Both the position numbers and the translations under genes were made by a program. 64,000 nt of DNA from Bradyrhizobium cenepequi (GTDB taxonomy: Bacteria; Pseudomonadota; Alphaproteobacteria; Rhizobiales; Xanthobacteraceae), in assembly GCF_020329485.1 (NCBI RefSeq), contig NZ_JAGKJI010000001.1, forward strand, positions 186,001 through 250,000, written 5' to 3'. A model generated the notes under the pieces. That model worked only from the letters and a program-made list of their open reading frames with translations, had not been told where the DNA came from and searched no databases. Shown piece by piece: positions 25,809-35,018 of the stretch. Numbering within the stretch: the stretch's first letter is position 1; each line of letters starts with the position of its first letter.

Positions 25809-27269
25809 TTAACTGGCTGGCTTGCTGTCGTTCTTCGGCTTCGCGACAGCCTTGGGCTTGGCCGGTTTGGCGACGGGCTTGTTGTCGCCCGCGGCGGCAA
25901 CGGGCTTCTCCGAAGGCTTTGCGGCAGCGCCGTCCGACTTGGCACTCGCGTGCCGGGCGGCGGCAGGCTTCGCCGCCGCTTTCGCGTCCGGCTTGGCGGC
26001 CTGCTTGGTATCCGCCTTCGCCTGCTTTGCGTCCGCCTTGGCGTCGGACTTGCCATCCGATTTGCTGTCGACGGAGGCGTCTGGCTTCTTGCCCGCGACG
26101 TGCGTCTTCTTCTTGTTCTTGCGCGGCTTTGGCGCGTCCTTTTCGGCGTCCGCTGCGACGGCGGCGATCAGCGCCGCGCCCGTCCGGGTCGGGCCGGTAT
26201 AGACCACGACCGGCTCGGAGGGCTCCGCAGGCTGTGCCAGCAAGTCGGCCGGCTTGAAGACCGGCGGCGGCAGGGCGGCGGCGAAGAAGGTCGCGCCGGT
26301 CTCGCCGCTGCTGCTGGTGCTCGCGACCGTGTCCTCGTCTTCGTCAGTGGCGGGCCGCTTGCGCTTGGGGCCGCACATCTCGTCGCGCAGGTTCGGCGGC
26401 GAGGCGTCGATCGGCGCCAGGTTCTCCACCGTGCCGAGCGAGGGCCTCAGCCACGACAGGCCATTACCGGCAAAGCCGCGGTCGAGCAGTTGCGCGGCGC
26501 GCACCGCGCGCATGCGGCCCGACGAGGCGCCGAGCACCACCGCGATCAGCCGCTTGCCGTCGCGCGTCGCCGACGCGACGAGGTTGTAGCCGGAGGCGCA
26601 GATGAAGCCGGTCTTGAAGCCGTCGGCGCCGGGATAGCGGCCGATCAGGCGGTTGAAATTCTGCGTGATCCGGCGGCCGAAGCGGATCGAGGGGATGTGT
26701 ACGAAATATTCGTATTCGGGGAGATCGCGGATGATGGCGCGGGCGAGGATCGCAAGGTCGCGCGCCGAGGTGATCTGGCCGTCCGCCGGCAGCCCGTTCG
26801 GATTGACGTAGCTCGTCTGGGTCATGCCGAGCTTTTGCGCGGTGCCGTTCATCATCGCGGAAAAGCCGTCGATCGATCCGCCGACGCCTTCGGCGAGCAC
26901 GACCGCCATGTCGTTGGCTGACTTCACCAGCATCATCTTCAGCGCATTGTCGACGGTGACCTGCGTGCCCGGACGGAAACCCATCTTCGACGGTGACTGC
27001 GAGGCCGCCGTCGGCGAGACCGTGAGCAGCGTGTCGAGCGAGATGCGGCCTTCCTTCACCGACTTCAGCGTCACGTAGGCCGTCATCAGCTTGGTGACCG
27101 ATGCCGGATACCAGGGCATGGTCGCGTTGTCGGCCTGCAGCACCTTCCCCGTATCGGCTTCCACGACCAGCAGCGCCTCCGCATTGCTCGCGCGTGGCGC
27201 GAGAGCGAGGGCCGCCGCGGCGACGAAGAGGAGAAGCGATGGGCGAAGCAGCGGGCGAAGAAGGTGCAC
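25809..27269 (-). CDS. D-alanyl-D-alanine carboxypeptidase with basic C-terminal tail
   Basis: 486 aa from GTG 27269. Signal peptide to about residue 30, then a low-molecular-weight penicillin-binding domain with all three motifs: S57-V-T-K60, S117-A-N119 and K219-T-G221. It trims the terminal D-Ala of peptidoglycan pentapeptides. The catalytic region ends near 320; residues 360-486 are low complexity, rich in Lys, Ala, Pro and Asp (repeats such as KSDGKSDAKADAKQ), reminiscent of histone-H1-like tails. The usual PBP5 amphipathic anchor is not seen at the end, so the tail may replace it for wall or membrane binding. Confidence 0.9.
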   Translation of the reverse strand: MHLLRPLLRPSLLLFVAAAALALAPRASNAEALLVVEADTGKVLQADNATMPWYPASVTKLMTAYVTLKSVKEGRISLDTLLTVSPTAASQSPSKMGFRPGTQVTVDNALKMMLVKSANDMAVVLAEGVGGSIDGFSAMMNGTAQKLGMTQTSYVNPNGLPADGQITSARDLAILARAIIRDLPEYEYFVHIPSIRFGRRITQNFNRLIGRYPGADGFKTGFICASGYNLVASATRDGKRLIAVVLGASSGRMRAVRAAQLLDRGFAGNGLSWLRPSLGTVENLAPIDASPPNLRDEMCGPKRKRPATDEDEDTVASTSSSGETGATFFAAALPPPVFKPADLLAQPAEPSEPVVVYTGPTRTGAALIAAVAADAEKDAPKPRKNKKKTHVAGKKPDASVDSKSDGKSDAKADAKQAKADTKQAAKPDAKAAAKPAAARHASAKSDGAAAKPSEKPVAAAGDNKPVAKPAKPKAVAKPKNDSKPAS

Positions 27270-27484
27270 TATCCTGGTCCGGTCCTGATTGAAGAGCCGC
27301 CTTGAACAAACGGCAAGGTGGGCTTTCAGATGTGACGTTCGGGTTTCAAGCGTGTCCGGCGCGGGCGCATCTTGCGGTGGTGCAAACCCTATACCGGGTC
27401 TCCTTTGGAGAACAGAGGCCGGCCGATTTAATCGTGGACGAAATCGGCTGAATTTCGACAATTCCGTGGCCGACGGACCGCAGC

Positions 27485-29263
27485 CTATTCTGCCTGCAGG
27501 CTGGCCCGCGCGTTCTCCTGAACCATGAACTGGGCCCGCGCCAAATCGGCAAAACGGCCGCCTTTCGCGACCAGCTCATCGAAAGTTCCGCTTTCGATCA
27601 CCCGGCCATTGTCGAACATCAGGATGCGGGTGGCGTGGCGGATGGTGGAGAGGCGATGCGCGATCACGAAGGTGGTGCGGCCCTTCATCACTTCATCGAG
27701 AGCGGCATTCACCTTGGCCTCGGTGACGGCGTCCAGCGCGCTGGTGGCCTCGTCCAGGATCAGGATCGGCGGGTCCTTGAGCAGCGCGCGGGCGATCGAG
27801 AGGCGCTGCCGCTCGCCGCCCGACAGCATGCGGCCGCGCTCGCCGGCATGGGTGTCGAATCCCTTGTCGCTGCGCTCGATGAATTCCAGCGCCTGCGCCC
27901 GCTCCGCCGCGACGCGCAGTTCCTGATCCGTCGCGTCGGGTTTGCCGACGCGCAGGTTCTCTGCGAGCGATCGGTTGAACAGCAGCGCCTCCTGGAACAC
28001 GACGCCGATGTTCCGTCGCAACGCGGTCAGCTTCAGCGCGCGGATATCCATGCCGTCGATCTTGATGATGCCCGACTGCGGATCGAACGCGCGGTGCAGC
28101 AGCGCGATCGCGGTGGACTTGCCGGCGCCGGTCGGGCCGACCAGCGCAATGGTCTGGCCGGGCAGCGCGGTGAAGGTCAAATCCTCCACCGCCGGCCGCT
28201 TGCCGTCATAGGAAAAAGAGACGTCGTTGAATTCGACGAGCCCCGACAGCCGGCCGCTGTCGATCGCGCCGGGACGGTCGCGCACCGCCGGCACCGCATC
28301 CAGCACGTCGAAGAATTCCTTCAGGCGCGGCGCTTCCATGAACACGTTGTTGATGAAGCTCACCACCTGCTCGAGCTTCTGGATCAGCATGGTCGCAAAG
28401 GAGACGAACATCACGATCTCGCCGACCGAGGTCAGCCCCTGCTGGTTCAGCACGATGCCGACCGTGAAGATCGCAAGCACGGTGATGGTGGTGGAGGCGC
28501 GGGTGATCACGGTCACCAGCGCCCACCATGACAATACCGGCATCTGCGCGGCGAGCAGCTTGTCGGCGACGAAGCGCAGGCCCTGCACTTCCGAATCGAT
28601 GCGGACGAAGCTCTGCACCAGCGCGACATTGCCGAGCGCGTCGGAGGCGCGCGCGGAAAGGTCGCTGTAATGCTCCTCGACCTCGCTCTGCATGCCATAC
28701 GTCTTGCGCACCACCAGCGTGGTCAGCACGGTGAAGACGACGCAGAGCGCGAACAGGAGGATCGCAAGCCGCCAGTTGATGTAGAGCGACAACGGCAACA
28801 GCACGACCAGCGACAGGATCGCGGCGAAATGCTCGCGGAAGAAGCTGAGCCAGAGCCGCCACAGCGCGTCCGTGCCGTTCAGCATCACCTTCATCAGCCG
28901 TCCCGAATGGGTTCCGGTGTGGAAGGTCAGCGGCAGTTGCAGGATGTGCTCGAAATAATCGGTCAAAACCGCCTGCCGCTGGCGATGCGCGAGCCGGTCG
29001 GCATGCAGCGCCACGATGGCATTACACCCGATCGTGAACAGGCCGAACGCAACCCAGGCCGCGAGCAGCGGCCATGGCGAGGCGGAGGCGATCAGGCCGG
29101 TGACCGGCTTGCCCGAGAGCACGTCGACGATCTTGCCGAACAGCACCGGCTCGGCGAATTGCGCGACGGCGAGCAGGAGATTGGCGCCGGCCAGGATCCA
29201 GCCGAGCCGCGCCTCCTTGCCAAGCAATTCGAGAACGCGAACGTAAAGACGAAGCAGTGACAT
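27485..29263 (-). CDS. ndvA: Cyclic beta-1,2-glucan ABC exporter, permease-ATPase fusion
   Basis: 592 aa. Six transmembrane segments (residues 20-290) precede the nucleotide-binding domain: Walker [11 protein letters not shown]-loop [12 protein letters not shown], signature [10 protein letters not shown], Walker [13 protein letters not shown] and the switch His in [10 protein letters not shown]. The opening [15 protein letters not shown] and overall layout match NdvA/ChvA half-transporters that export cyclic beta-glucans to the periplasm, needed for nodulation or host interaction in rhizobia. Homodimer expected. No ndvB is in the window. Confidence 0.88.
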   Translation of the reverse strand: MSLLRLYVRVLELLGKEARLGWILAGANLLLAVAQFAEPVLFGKIVDVLSGKPVTGLIASASPWPLLAAWVAFGLFTIGCNAIVALHADRLAHRQRQAVLTDYFEHILQLPLTFHTGTHSGRLMKVMLNGTDALWRLWLSFFREHFAAILSLVVLLPLSLYINWRLAILLFALCVVFTVLTTLVVRKTYGMQSEVEEHYSDLSARASDALGNVALVQSFVRIDSEVQGLRFVADKLLAAQMPVLSWWALVTVITRASTTITVLAIFTVGIVLNQQGLTSVGEIVMFVSFATMLIQKLEQVVSFINNVFMEAPRLKEFFDVLDAVPAVRDRPGAIDSGRLSGLVEFNDVSFSYDGKRPAVEDLTFTALPGQTIALVGPTGAGKSTAIALLHRAFDPQSGIIKIDGMDIRALKLTALRRNIGVVFQEALLFNRSLAENLRVGKPDATDQELRVAAERAQALEFIERSDKGFDTHAGERGRMLSGGERQRLSIARALLKDPPILILDEATSALDAVTEAKVNAALDEVMKGRTTFVIAHRLSTIRHATRILMFDNGRVIESGTFDELVAKGGRFADLARAQFMVQENARASLQAE

Positions 29264-29367
29264 GCCCTATTCTAATCCGGGATCGCAGCTGAGAACCAGA
29301 GCGCGATGGTTAGCGAAAGATATTATCCACGTTGTGTGACTACGGTCCCGTGGGCCATGCTCTTGCC

Positions 29368-29474
29368 CCTCATCCTGAGGAGCTTGCGCAGCAAGCGTCT
29401 CGAAGGATGAGGCACCCGCTGGTGCCTGCGGCCCATCCTTCGAGACGCGCGCATGCGCGCTCCTCAGGATGAGG
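29368..29474. repeat. Palindromic intergenic repeat (CCTCATCCTGAGGAG type)
   Basis: Outer arms CCTCATCCTGAGGAG and CTCCTCAGGATGAGG flank an inner pair CGTCTCGAAGGATGAGG and CCATCCTTCGAGACG. It lies between ndvA (start 29263) and the stop of the NMT1 gene (29498). The same arm family appears at 32412 and 38065. Confidence 0.8.
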
Positions 29475-29497
29475 TCAGCGAGCGTGGAAAAATTTAC

Positions 29498-30562
29498 TCA
29501 ATTCACCACACGCGCGTCGGCTGGCGGCAGGAATGCGTCGTCGAAGACGTCTGATGCGGTCGGCCGCTTCTGGAATTTGAAATCCTCCGCGATCTGATCG
29601 ATCGACCGCTCGAACCTCTTCGCATCGATGCCGCCGATGCCGTGCTGCTTCACTTCCGCGGTGAGGATGTTGTCGCCGATGATGGCGCGCAGCCGCTCGG
29701 ATTCCAATTCGCGCGAGCCGGCATCCATGCGGCTTACCACCTCGGTCACCGCTCGCGCAGGCTCCTTGATTGCGAGATGCGTTCCCGTGATCACCGCACG
29801 CACAAAGCCCTTCACGACCTCGGCATTGGCGGTTGCCAATTTCGGGTTGACGATCAGCGCGGCGCCATAGGCCTCGCAGCCGTATTCGGCGAAGCGCAGC
29901 ACCGCGAGATCGTCCGCCGGCACGCCGCGGTCGCGCAGGTTGATCGGCGACAGGTAGGAGAAGCCGGTGACCGCGTCGACCTGTCCCGCCGACAGCATCG
30001 GCTCGCGCACCGCGGCGCTGATGCTGCTCTGCTTCACGCTTGCCGGCTTGATGCCGTTGTGCCTGGCGACCGCAGGCCACAGCCGGATCGAGAGATCGCC
30101 CTCGGCAACGCCGAGATTCTTGCCCTCGATGTCGGCGAGTGCGCGGATGCCGCGGCTCCTGCGTGCGATGATGGCGTAGGGCGCGTGGTTGAACAGCACG
30201 AAGATCGCCTTGACCGGTGGCGCGCCATGCCGGTCGCGCGCGCGGATCAGCATGTTGATGTCGACCAGCGCGAAATCGCTCAAGCCCGAACTGACGCGCG
30301 CGATCGCATCCTGTGATCCGCCGGCGATGTTGGTGGTGACGGCGAGCCCCTCCGCACTGAACGATCCGCCGACGCCTGCCATCACGAAGGACGACACCGC
30401 CGCGTCGATCGGGTGATCGAGCGTGAGCTGGATCGCGATCGGCTGCTTGGCATCGCTCGCGTTCTGTGCGCGGCTTGCGCGAGACCACAGGCTGCTGCCG
30501 AGGCCGATCGCAAGACCCAGGAAAGTTCGGCGGCTCGGAGTCCTGATTGCGCGCATGATCAT
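29498..30562 (-). CDS. NMT1/SsuA-type ABC transporter substrate-binding protein
   Basis: 354 aa. A Tat-type leader is visible (SRRTFLGLAIG, residues 10-20), with cleavage near SRA/QNA. The mature protein has the NMT1 pattern: ITLDHPIDAAV-like opening, QDAIARVSSGLSDFALVDIN, PYAIIARRSRGIRALADIEGKNLGV and AVTGFSYLSPINL. Such proteins bind thiamine precursors, sulfonates, taurine or aromatic acids. No permease or ATPase is adjacent. The start could also be 30556 (second Met); the ribosome site is weak. Confidence 0.82.
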   Translation of the reverse strand: MIMRAIRTPSRRTFLGLAIGLGSSLWSRASRAQNASDAKQPIAIQLTLDHPIDAAVSSFVMAGVGGSFSAEGLAVTTNIAGGSQDAIARVSSGLSDFALVDINMLIRARDRHGAPPVKAIFVLFNHAPYAIIARRSRGIRALADIEGKNLGVAEGDLSIRLWPAVARHNGIKPASVKQSSISAAVREPMLSAGQVDAVTGFSYLSPINLRDRGVPADDLAVLRFAEYGCEAYGAALIVNPKLATANAEVVKGFVRAVITGTHLAIKEPARAVTEVVSRMDAGSRELESERLRAIIGDNILTAEVKQHGIGGIDAKRFERSIDQIAEDFKFQKRPTASDVFDDAFLPPADARVVN

Positions 30563-30795
30563 GTCGAAAGGCGCGAGACAATCTGTCGCGCGGGCTAGGT
30601 CTGTTTCTTGACACCGAACGCGCGTTTTCGCCCGCCCAGCGGTGCCATTCTGCCGCTTGTAACCTGAATGCTTGATGACTGCCACGATTTCGCCAGGGAT
30701 CGTTCAGCCTGCATTCGGTTTGGGGAACTTAGGATCATGCCCGTGGTTGGCTATCAGCGGCCCGACGGGCCGAGCTTCCACGGAGGACTACTCAG

Positions 30796-31221
30796 ATGTT
30801 TGCGCGAAAAGGTGTGTTTTCATCGATCGGTCGCGCCGCCGCGCTGGCTACCGTCGCGGCGGTCGCGCTGACGGCGGTCGAGCCGTCGATGGCCTATGCG
30901 GGCTCGGCCCCGAAGGCCAAGGAAGTCACGGCGCAGACCGGCAGCAGCGGCGTCACCGATATCAGCGCCCGCCGGCGACATTATCGCGGCGGCGGTGGTG
31001 GCGCGGCTGCAGCGGCAGCCTTTGCCGGCATCGTCGGCACCGGGCTCGCGATCGCCGCCGCCCAGAACCGTCGCGCCTACTATGACTCGTACGGCTACTA
31101 TGGCGGTGGCCCGGTCTACTATGGCGGTCCGACCTACTATGGCGGCGGCCCGTATTATTACGGCGGTGGCTATGGCAGGGGCGTGCCGTATTATCGCGGT
31201 CACCCGCTCGCGAGCTGGTAA
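30796..31221 (+). CDS. Gly/Tyr-rich secreted or membrane protein
   Basis: 141 aa. Signal peptide (1-35, ending AYA/GSA), then a short RRRHYRGGGGG motif, one hydrophobic segment AAAAAFAGIVGTGLAIAAA (about 69-88), and a C-terminal tail of YYGGG repeats (YGYYGGGPVYYGG, TYYGGGPYYYGGG). Proteins of this make-up are frequent in Bradyrhizobium and may be envelope proteins; no function is known. GGAGGACT precedes the ATG. Followed by a strong terminator. Confidence 0.75.
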   Translation: MFARKGVFSSIGRAAALATVAAVALTAVEPSMAYAGSAPKAKEVTAQTGSSGVTDISARRRHYRGGGGGAAAAAAFAGIVGTGLAIAAAQNRRAYYDSYGYYGGGPVYYGGPTYYGGGPYYYGGGYGRGVPYYRGHPLASW

Positions 31222-31244
31222 ACACGATTTTGATCGAGACGGCA

Positions 31245-31275
31245 CCACCGGCCCGCGCGGCCGGTGGATTTTTTT
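31245..31275 (+). terminator. Rho-independent terminator
   Basis: CCACCGGCC (31245-31253), a five-base loop and GGCCGGTGG (31259-31267), followed by ATTTTTTTT. It is a textbook terminator ending the Gly/Tyr-rich protein gene. Confidence 0.9.
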
Positions 31276-31331
31276 CGCCTACCAGTCAGCATGTTAACAC
31301 GCTGGCCAGAGGTTTGATTTAGGCTTGAAGA

Positions 31332-31730
31332 ATGAGTGATTCGCTCGAGCGGCTCTACCAGGCGGTTCTCGCGGCCCGGCATCTCGATCCGGCGACGTCG
31401 CGTACCGCCCGGCTGTTTCAGCGCGGGCCGTCCAAGATGGCCAAGAAGCTCGCCGAGGAAGCGATCGAGGTCGTGATCGACGCTCTCACCGGCAAGACCG
31501 AGGCCGTGGTCCGCGAGAGCGCCGACCTTCTCTATAACCTGACCGTTTTGTGGGCAGCCGCCGGGGTGAAGCCGGAGGATGTCTGGAAAGAAATGGAACG
31601 GCGCGAGCATTTGCTTGGAATCGCCGAAAAACTGCCGAAGACAGGTGCCAGGCTCTCGAAGCCGCCGGCCGAGCCGGTCGTGCGGCGGCGAATTGTCGCG
31701 CTCGAAAGCACCCTGCGGAAGCGGCGCTGA
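31332..31730 (+). CDS. hisE: HisE-like phosphoribosyl-ATP pyrophosphohydrolase
   Basis: 132 aa. The all-alpha MazG-like nucleotide pyrophosphatase core is clear: KMAKKLAEEAIEVVIDAL and RESADLLYNLTVLWAAAGV contain the metal-binding EExxE and ExxD acids of HisE. HisE converts phosphoribosyl-ATP to phosphoribosyl-AMP in histidine synthesis. It is longer than the usual ~105 aa enzyme and stands apart from any other his gene here, so it may be a paralogue with another NTP substrate. Start at 31332; GAAG lies six bases upstream. Confidence 0.75.
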   Translation: MSDSLERLYQAVLAARHLDPATSRTARLFQRGPSKMAKKLAEEAIEVVIDALTGKTEAVVRESADLLYNLTVLWAAAGVKPEDVWKEMERREHLLGIAEKLPKTGARLSKPPAEPVVRRRIVALESTLRKRR

Positions 31731-31792
31731 CCCGTCAACAATCCTCTCTTGCCGGCATGGACAAATGCGCTCCATGATGGTTGATCGCGCCC

Positions 31793-32374
31793 ATGCTGAA
31801 ACGGATCTACGACTGGTGCATCGACGCCGCCGACAAACCCCATGCGCTCTGGATTCTCGCAGCGGTCGCTTTCGCTGAGAGCTCGTTCTTCCCGGTGCCC
31901 CCCGACATCATGCTGCTGCCGATGTCGCTGGCGCAGCCGAGGCGCGCCTGGTGGTTCGCCACCGTCTGCACGATCGCGTCCGTGGCCGGCGGCGTGCTCG
32001 GCTACGCCATCGGCGCGCTGCTCTATGACTCGCTCGGCCATTGGCTGATCACCATCTACGGCCTCAGCGACAAGGTCGACACCTTCCGTGCTTCCTATGC
32101 CGAATGGGGCGCGGTGATCATCCTGCTCAAGGGCCTGACCCCGATCCCCTACAAGCTCGTCACCATCACCTCGGGCTTCGCCGGCTACAACATCTGGCTG
32201 TTCATCCTGTGCTCGATCATCGCGCGCGGCGGCCGTTTCTTCATCGTCGCGGTCCTGCTCAACCGCTATGGCGACTTCATCCGCAAGGAATTGGAGAAGC
32301 GGCTGGGGTTCTACGTCACGCTCGGCGCGATCGTGCTGGTGCTCGGATTCTACATCGCCTTCAAGCTGGTTTGA
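31793..32374 (+). CDS. YqaA/DedA-like (VTT domain) membrane protein
   Basis: 193 aa with about four to five transmembrane segments. The VTT/SNARE-associated signature is visible: AFAESSFFPVPPDIMLLPMSL (re-entrant loop with E and PVPPD) and a second half KGLTPIPYKLVTITSGFAGY, followed by ARGGRFFIVAVLL. DedA-like proteins are thought to move lipids across the membrane or maintain proton balance. ATG at 31793 chosen over TTG 31781 because it begins a typical LKRIYDW amphipathic start. 62 bp after hisE. Confidence 0.88.
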   Translation: MLKRIYDWCIDAADKPHALWILAAVAFAESSFFPVPPDIMLLPMSLAQPRRAWWFATVCTIASVAGGVLGYAIGALLYDSLGHWLITIYGLSDKVDTFRASYAEWGAVIILLKGLTPIPYKLVTITSGFAGYNIWLFILCSIIARGGRFFIVAVLLNRYGDFIRKELEKRLGFYVTLGAIVLVLGFYIAFKLV

Positions 32375-32411
32375 TCCTGCGCGACCAGGTCCGCACTCTA
32401 GCACTCTAACC

Positions 32412-32544
32412 CCTCATGGTGAGGAGGCGCATTAGCGCTGTCTCCGGACGATGCTTCGCATCGCCTTGAGAGCCATGAGGCCCCCGGTCGGGCCCGCGGC
32501 CCATCCTTCGAGACGCGCGCGAGGCGCGCTCCTCCGCATGAGGG
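32412..32544. repeat. Palindromic intergenic repeat (CCCTCATGGTGAGGAGG type)
   Basis: Starts CCCTCATGGTGAGGAGGCGC and ends GGCGCGCTCCTCCGCATGAGGG, with inner CATCCTTCGAGACGCGCG. Same family as 29368-29474 and 38065-38197. Located after the YqaA gene. Confidence 0.75.
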
Positions 32545-32601
32545 TGGCAGGTGTGACGCAAAGCGCTTTACCGCAGCGGCGTCGTCGGGTTACGCTTCTC
32601 T

Positions 32602-33168
32602 ATGCTTGGTCGACTCGGGCTTCTTGTTCGCATCGGACCGTCAACGGCCAAGGCGGGCCTTGCCCTGTCGATGCTGACACTCTCGCCCGAATTCGCCTTT
32701 CCGCAAGCCGCACCGCCGGTCTCGCTCGGCGTCCAGTCTCAACCCCAGCAGCCGCCTCAGCCGAACCAGGCACCGCCGCCCGTGCGCGAGGAGAATCCGG
32801 GCCTCATCAACGAGATCGGCAAGCTGTTCGAAAAGTCCAAGTCGATCCTGCCGCCGCTGAAGAGCCCGGGCGAGACCATGGATGACCTCAACACCAGCGC
32901 CAGGGATGTGGGCGATAGCCTGTCTGCTCTCACAAAGCCGTCATTGATCGTCACCGGCCGCGTGGCCTGCCTGGTGGCGGCCAATGGCGCACCGGATTGC
33001 AAGGTCGGCGCCGACAAGCTCTGCCAGAGCAAGGGCTACAAGGAGGGCAAGAGCCTGGACACCGACGCCGCCGAAAAATGCTCGCCGATCGTGTTCGTGC
33101 CCGGCCATAAGCGCGGCCCCAACGATTGCCGGACGGAAAATTTCGTCACGCGGGCAATCTGCCAGTAG
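32602..33168 (+). CDS. Conserved hypothetical secreted protein
   Basis: 188 aa. Hydrophobic N-terminus to about residue 35 (possible signal), then a Pro/Gln-rich linker (36-66), an amphipathic region ENPGLINEIGKLFEKSKSIL and a C-terminal part with Cys in VACLVA, DCKVG, LCQSKGYKEG, KCSPIVF, DCRTENF and AICQ. Six cysteines suggest disulfides outside the cytoplasm. No known family recognised, though similar proteins occur in Bradyrhizobium. The start could be a later Met. Confidence 0.65.
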   Translation: MLGRLGLLVRIGPSTAKAGLALSMLTLSPEFAFPQAAPPVSLGVQSQPQQPPQPNQAPPPVREENPGLINEIGKLFEKSKSILPPLKSPGETMDDLNTSARDVGDSLSALTKPSLIVTGRVACLVAANGAPDCKVGADKLCQSKGYKEGKSLDTDAAEKCSPIVFVPGHKRGPNDCRTENFVTRAICQ

Positions 33169-33270
33169 CGCCAAAACGCAATACTTGACACTGGAAAGAT
33201 TGCCTTGCTGGTATGATGTCTGGCATCTTTAGCCCCAGTTGCTGTTCAGCTAACCGAAGGATCTTCCCTG

Positions 33271-34239
33271 ATGTCCATGCCTGCCTTGTTCAAGGGCCGT
33301 CTGTCGATTCCCGTGATCGGTGCGCCGCTGTTCATTATCTCCGTGCCCGATCTCGTGATCGCGCAGTGCAAGGCCGGCGTGGTCGGATCGTTTCCGGCGC
33401 TGAACGCGCGGCCGCCGGAGCTGCTGGACGAATGGCTAGCGCGGATCAAGGAAGAGCTCGCGGCCTATGACAGGGCGCACCCTGAGCGGCCGTCGGCGCC
33501 GTTCGCGGTCAACCAGATCGTGCACAAGTCGAACAACCGGCTCGATCATGACCTTGCGCTTTGCGAGAAGCACAAGGTCCCGATGATCATCTCCTCGCTC
33601 GGCGCGCGCGAGGAGCTCAATCAGGCCGTGCACAACTGGGGCGGCATCGTCTTCCACGACGTGATCAACCAGAAGTTCGCCCACAAGGCGATCGAGAAAG
33701 GCGCCGACGGCCTGATCCTGGTGGCGGCCGGCGCGGGCGGCCATGCCGGCACGCTGTCGCCGTTCCCCTTCGTTGCGGAGACGCGGCAGTGGTTCGACGG
33801 CCCGATCGCGCTGTCGGGCGCGATGGGCAACGGCAAGGCGATCCGCGCCGCGCGCATCCTCGGCGCCGACTTCGCCTATATCGGCTCGGCCTTCATCGCG
33901 ACGAAAGAAGCGAACGCGGTCGAAGGCTACAAGACAATGATCACTGGTTCCGCCGCCGAAGACATCGTCTATTCCAACCTGTTCACCGGCGTGCACGGCA
34001 ATTACCTGAAGCCGTCGATCGTCGCGGCCGGCATGGATCCGGACAATCTGCCGACCTCCGACCCCTCCAAGATGAGCTTCGGCACCGATGCTTCCGGCGA
34101 GCGGTCGAAGCCGAAGGCGTGGAAGGAGATCTGGGGAAGCGGCCAGGGCGTCGGCAGCGTCGAGAAGATCGTGCCTGCCGCCGAGCTGATCGCACGCTTC
34201 AAGAAGGAATATGACGAAGCGGTCGATCTGCTGCTGTAG
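33271..34239 (+). CDS. Nitronate monooxygenase (FMN TIM barrel)
   Basis: 322 aa. Nitronate monooxygenase (2-nitropropane dioxygenase) family: PVIGAPLFIISVPDLV near the start, AGVVGSFPALNARP, and the FMN/active-site segments EKGADGLILVAAGAGGHAGT with the candidate catalytic His158, then ALSGAMGNGKAI and GADFAYIGSAFIATKEA. The enzyme oxidises alkyl nitronates with FMN and O2. GAAGG precedes ATG 33271. A paralogue at 39888 lacks this His. Several Bradyrhizobium paralogues act on unknown substrates. Confidence 0.9.
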   Translation: MSMPALFKGRLSIPVIGAPLFIISVPDLVIAQCKAGVVGSFPALNARPPELLDEWLARIKEELAAYDRAHPERPSAPFAVNQIVHKSNNRLDHDLALCEKHKVPMIISSLGAREELNQAVHNWGGIVFHDVINQKFAHKAIEKGADGLILVAAGAGGHAGTLSPFPFVAETRQWFDGPIALSGAMGNGKAIRAARILGADFAYIGSAFIATKEANAVEGYKTMITGSAAEDIVYSNLFTGVHGNYLKPSIVAAGMDPDNLPTSDPSKMSFGTDASGERSKPKAWKEIWGSGQGVGSVEKIVPAAELIARFKKEYDEAVDLLL

Positions 34240-34272
34240 TCACCGTCGTTGGGTGCGGCGTCTTTCCTGGTT

Positions 34273-34303
34273 CGTCATGCCCGGGCTTGACCCGGGCACG
34301 ACG
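34273..34303. repeat. REP-like palindrome (copy 2)
   Basis: CGTCATGCCCGGGCTTGACC followed by CGGGCA, identical over 26 bases to 15931-15956, then CGACG closing the palindrome. Between the nitronate monooxygenase gene and upp. Confidence 0.75.
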
Positions 34304-34371
34304 GAGCGGGGCGCCCGTTGCCGTCCGCACACCCTTGATGCGCCCATCACGCCTATGCGAAAAAGACCGCC

Positions 34372-35007
34372 ATGAGCGCCGCCGCCGTCATCGTCGTCAA
34401 CCATCCTTTGGTGCAGCACAAGCTCACGCTGATGCGTGAGCGCGACCGGTCGATCAAAAGCTTCCGGGAACTCGTCAACGAGGTCGGCATGCTGCTCTGC
34501 TACGAGGTGACGCGCGACCTGCCGCTCGAGCTCGTGGAAATCGAGACGCCGCTGATGCCGATGCAGGCGCCGATGATCGCAGGCAAGAAACTGACCTTCG
34601 CGCCGATCCTGCGCGCCGGCGTCGGCTTCCTGGACGGCATGCTCGCGCTGGTGCCGTCGGCACGCGTGTCGCATATCGGGCTCTATCGCGATCCCGACAC
34701 GCTGGAAGCAGTCGAATATTTCTTCAAGGCGCCGCACGATCTGTCGGATCGCACCGCGATCCTGATGGACCCGATGCTGGCGACCGGCAATTCCGCGGTC
34801 GCCGGCGCGACGCTGTTGAAGAAGCGCGGCGCGCGCGACATCCGCTTCGTCTGCCTGCTGGCCGCGCCCGAGGGGATCGCGCATTTTCAAAAGGAGCACC
34901 CCGATGTGCCGCTCTGGACCGCGGCCATCGATGAGCGCTTGAACGACCACGGCTACATCCTGCCCGGCCTCGGCGACGCCGGCGACCGCATGTTCGGCAC
35001 CAAATAG
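34372..35007 (+). CDS. upp: Uracil phosphoribosyltransferase
   Basis: 211 aa. Converts uracil and PRPP to UMP in pyrimidine salvage. Visible: [14 protein letters not shown] at the start, [14 protein letters not shown], the PRPP-binding [12 protein letters not shown] and the C-terminal [19 protein letters not shown] that binds uracil. Length and ends match the family. Followed 11 bp later by a thioesterase gene, possibly cotranscribed. Confidence 0.95.
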   Translation: MSAAAVIVVNHPLVQHKLTLMRERDRSIKSFRELVNEVGMLLCYEVTRDLPLELVEIETPLMPMQAPMIAGKKLTFAPILRAGVGFLDGMLALVPSARVSHIGLYRDPDTLEAVEYFFKAPHDLSDRTAILMDPMLATGNSAVAGATLLKKRGARDIRFVCLLAAPEGIAHFQKEHPDVPLWTAAIDERLNDHGYILPGLGDAGDRMFGTK

Positions 35008-35018
35008 GCCCTGATATC

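Noticed and set aside
29368..29474. Possible CRISPR array or tRNA-like element from repeated arms
   Set aside because: Arms are inverted, not direct, and there are no regular spacers; it is a palindromic intergenic repeat.
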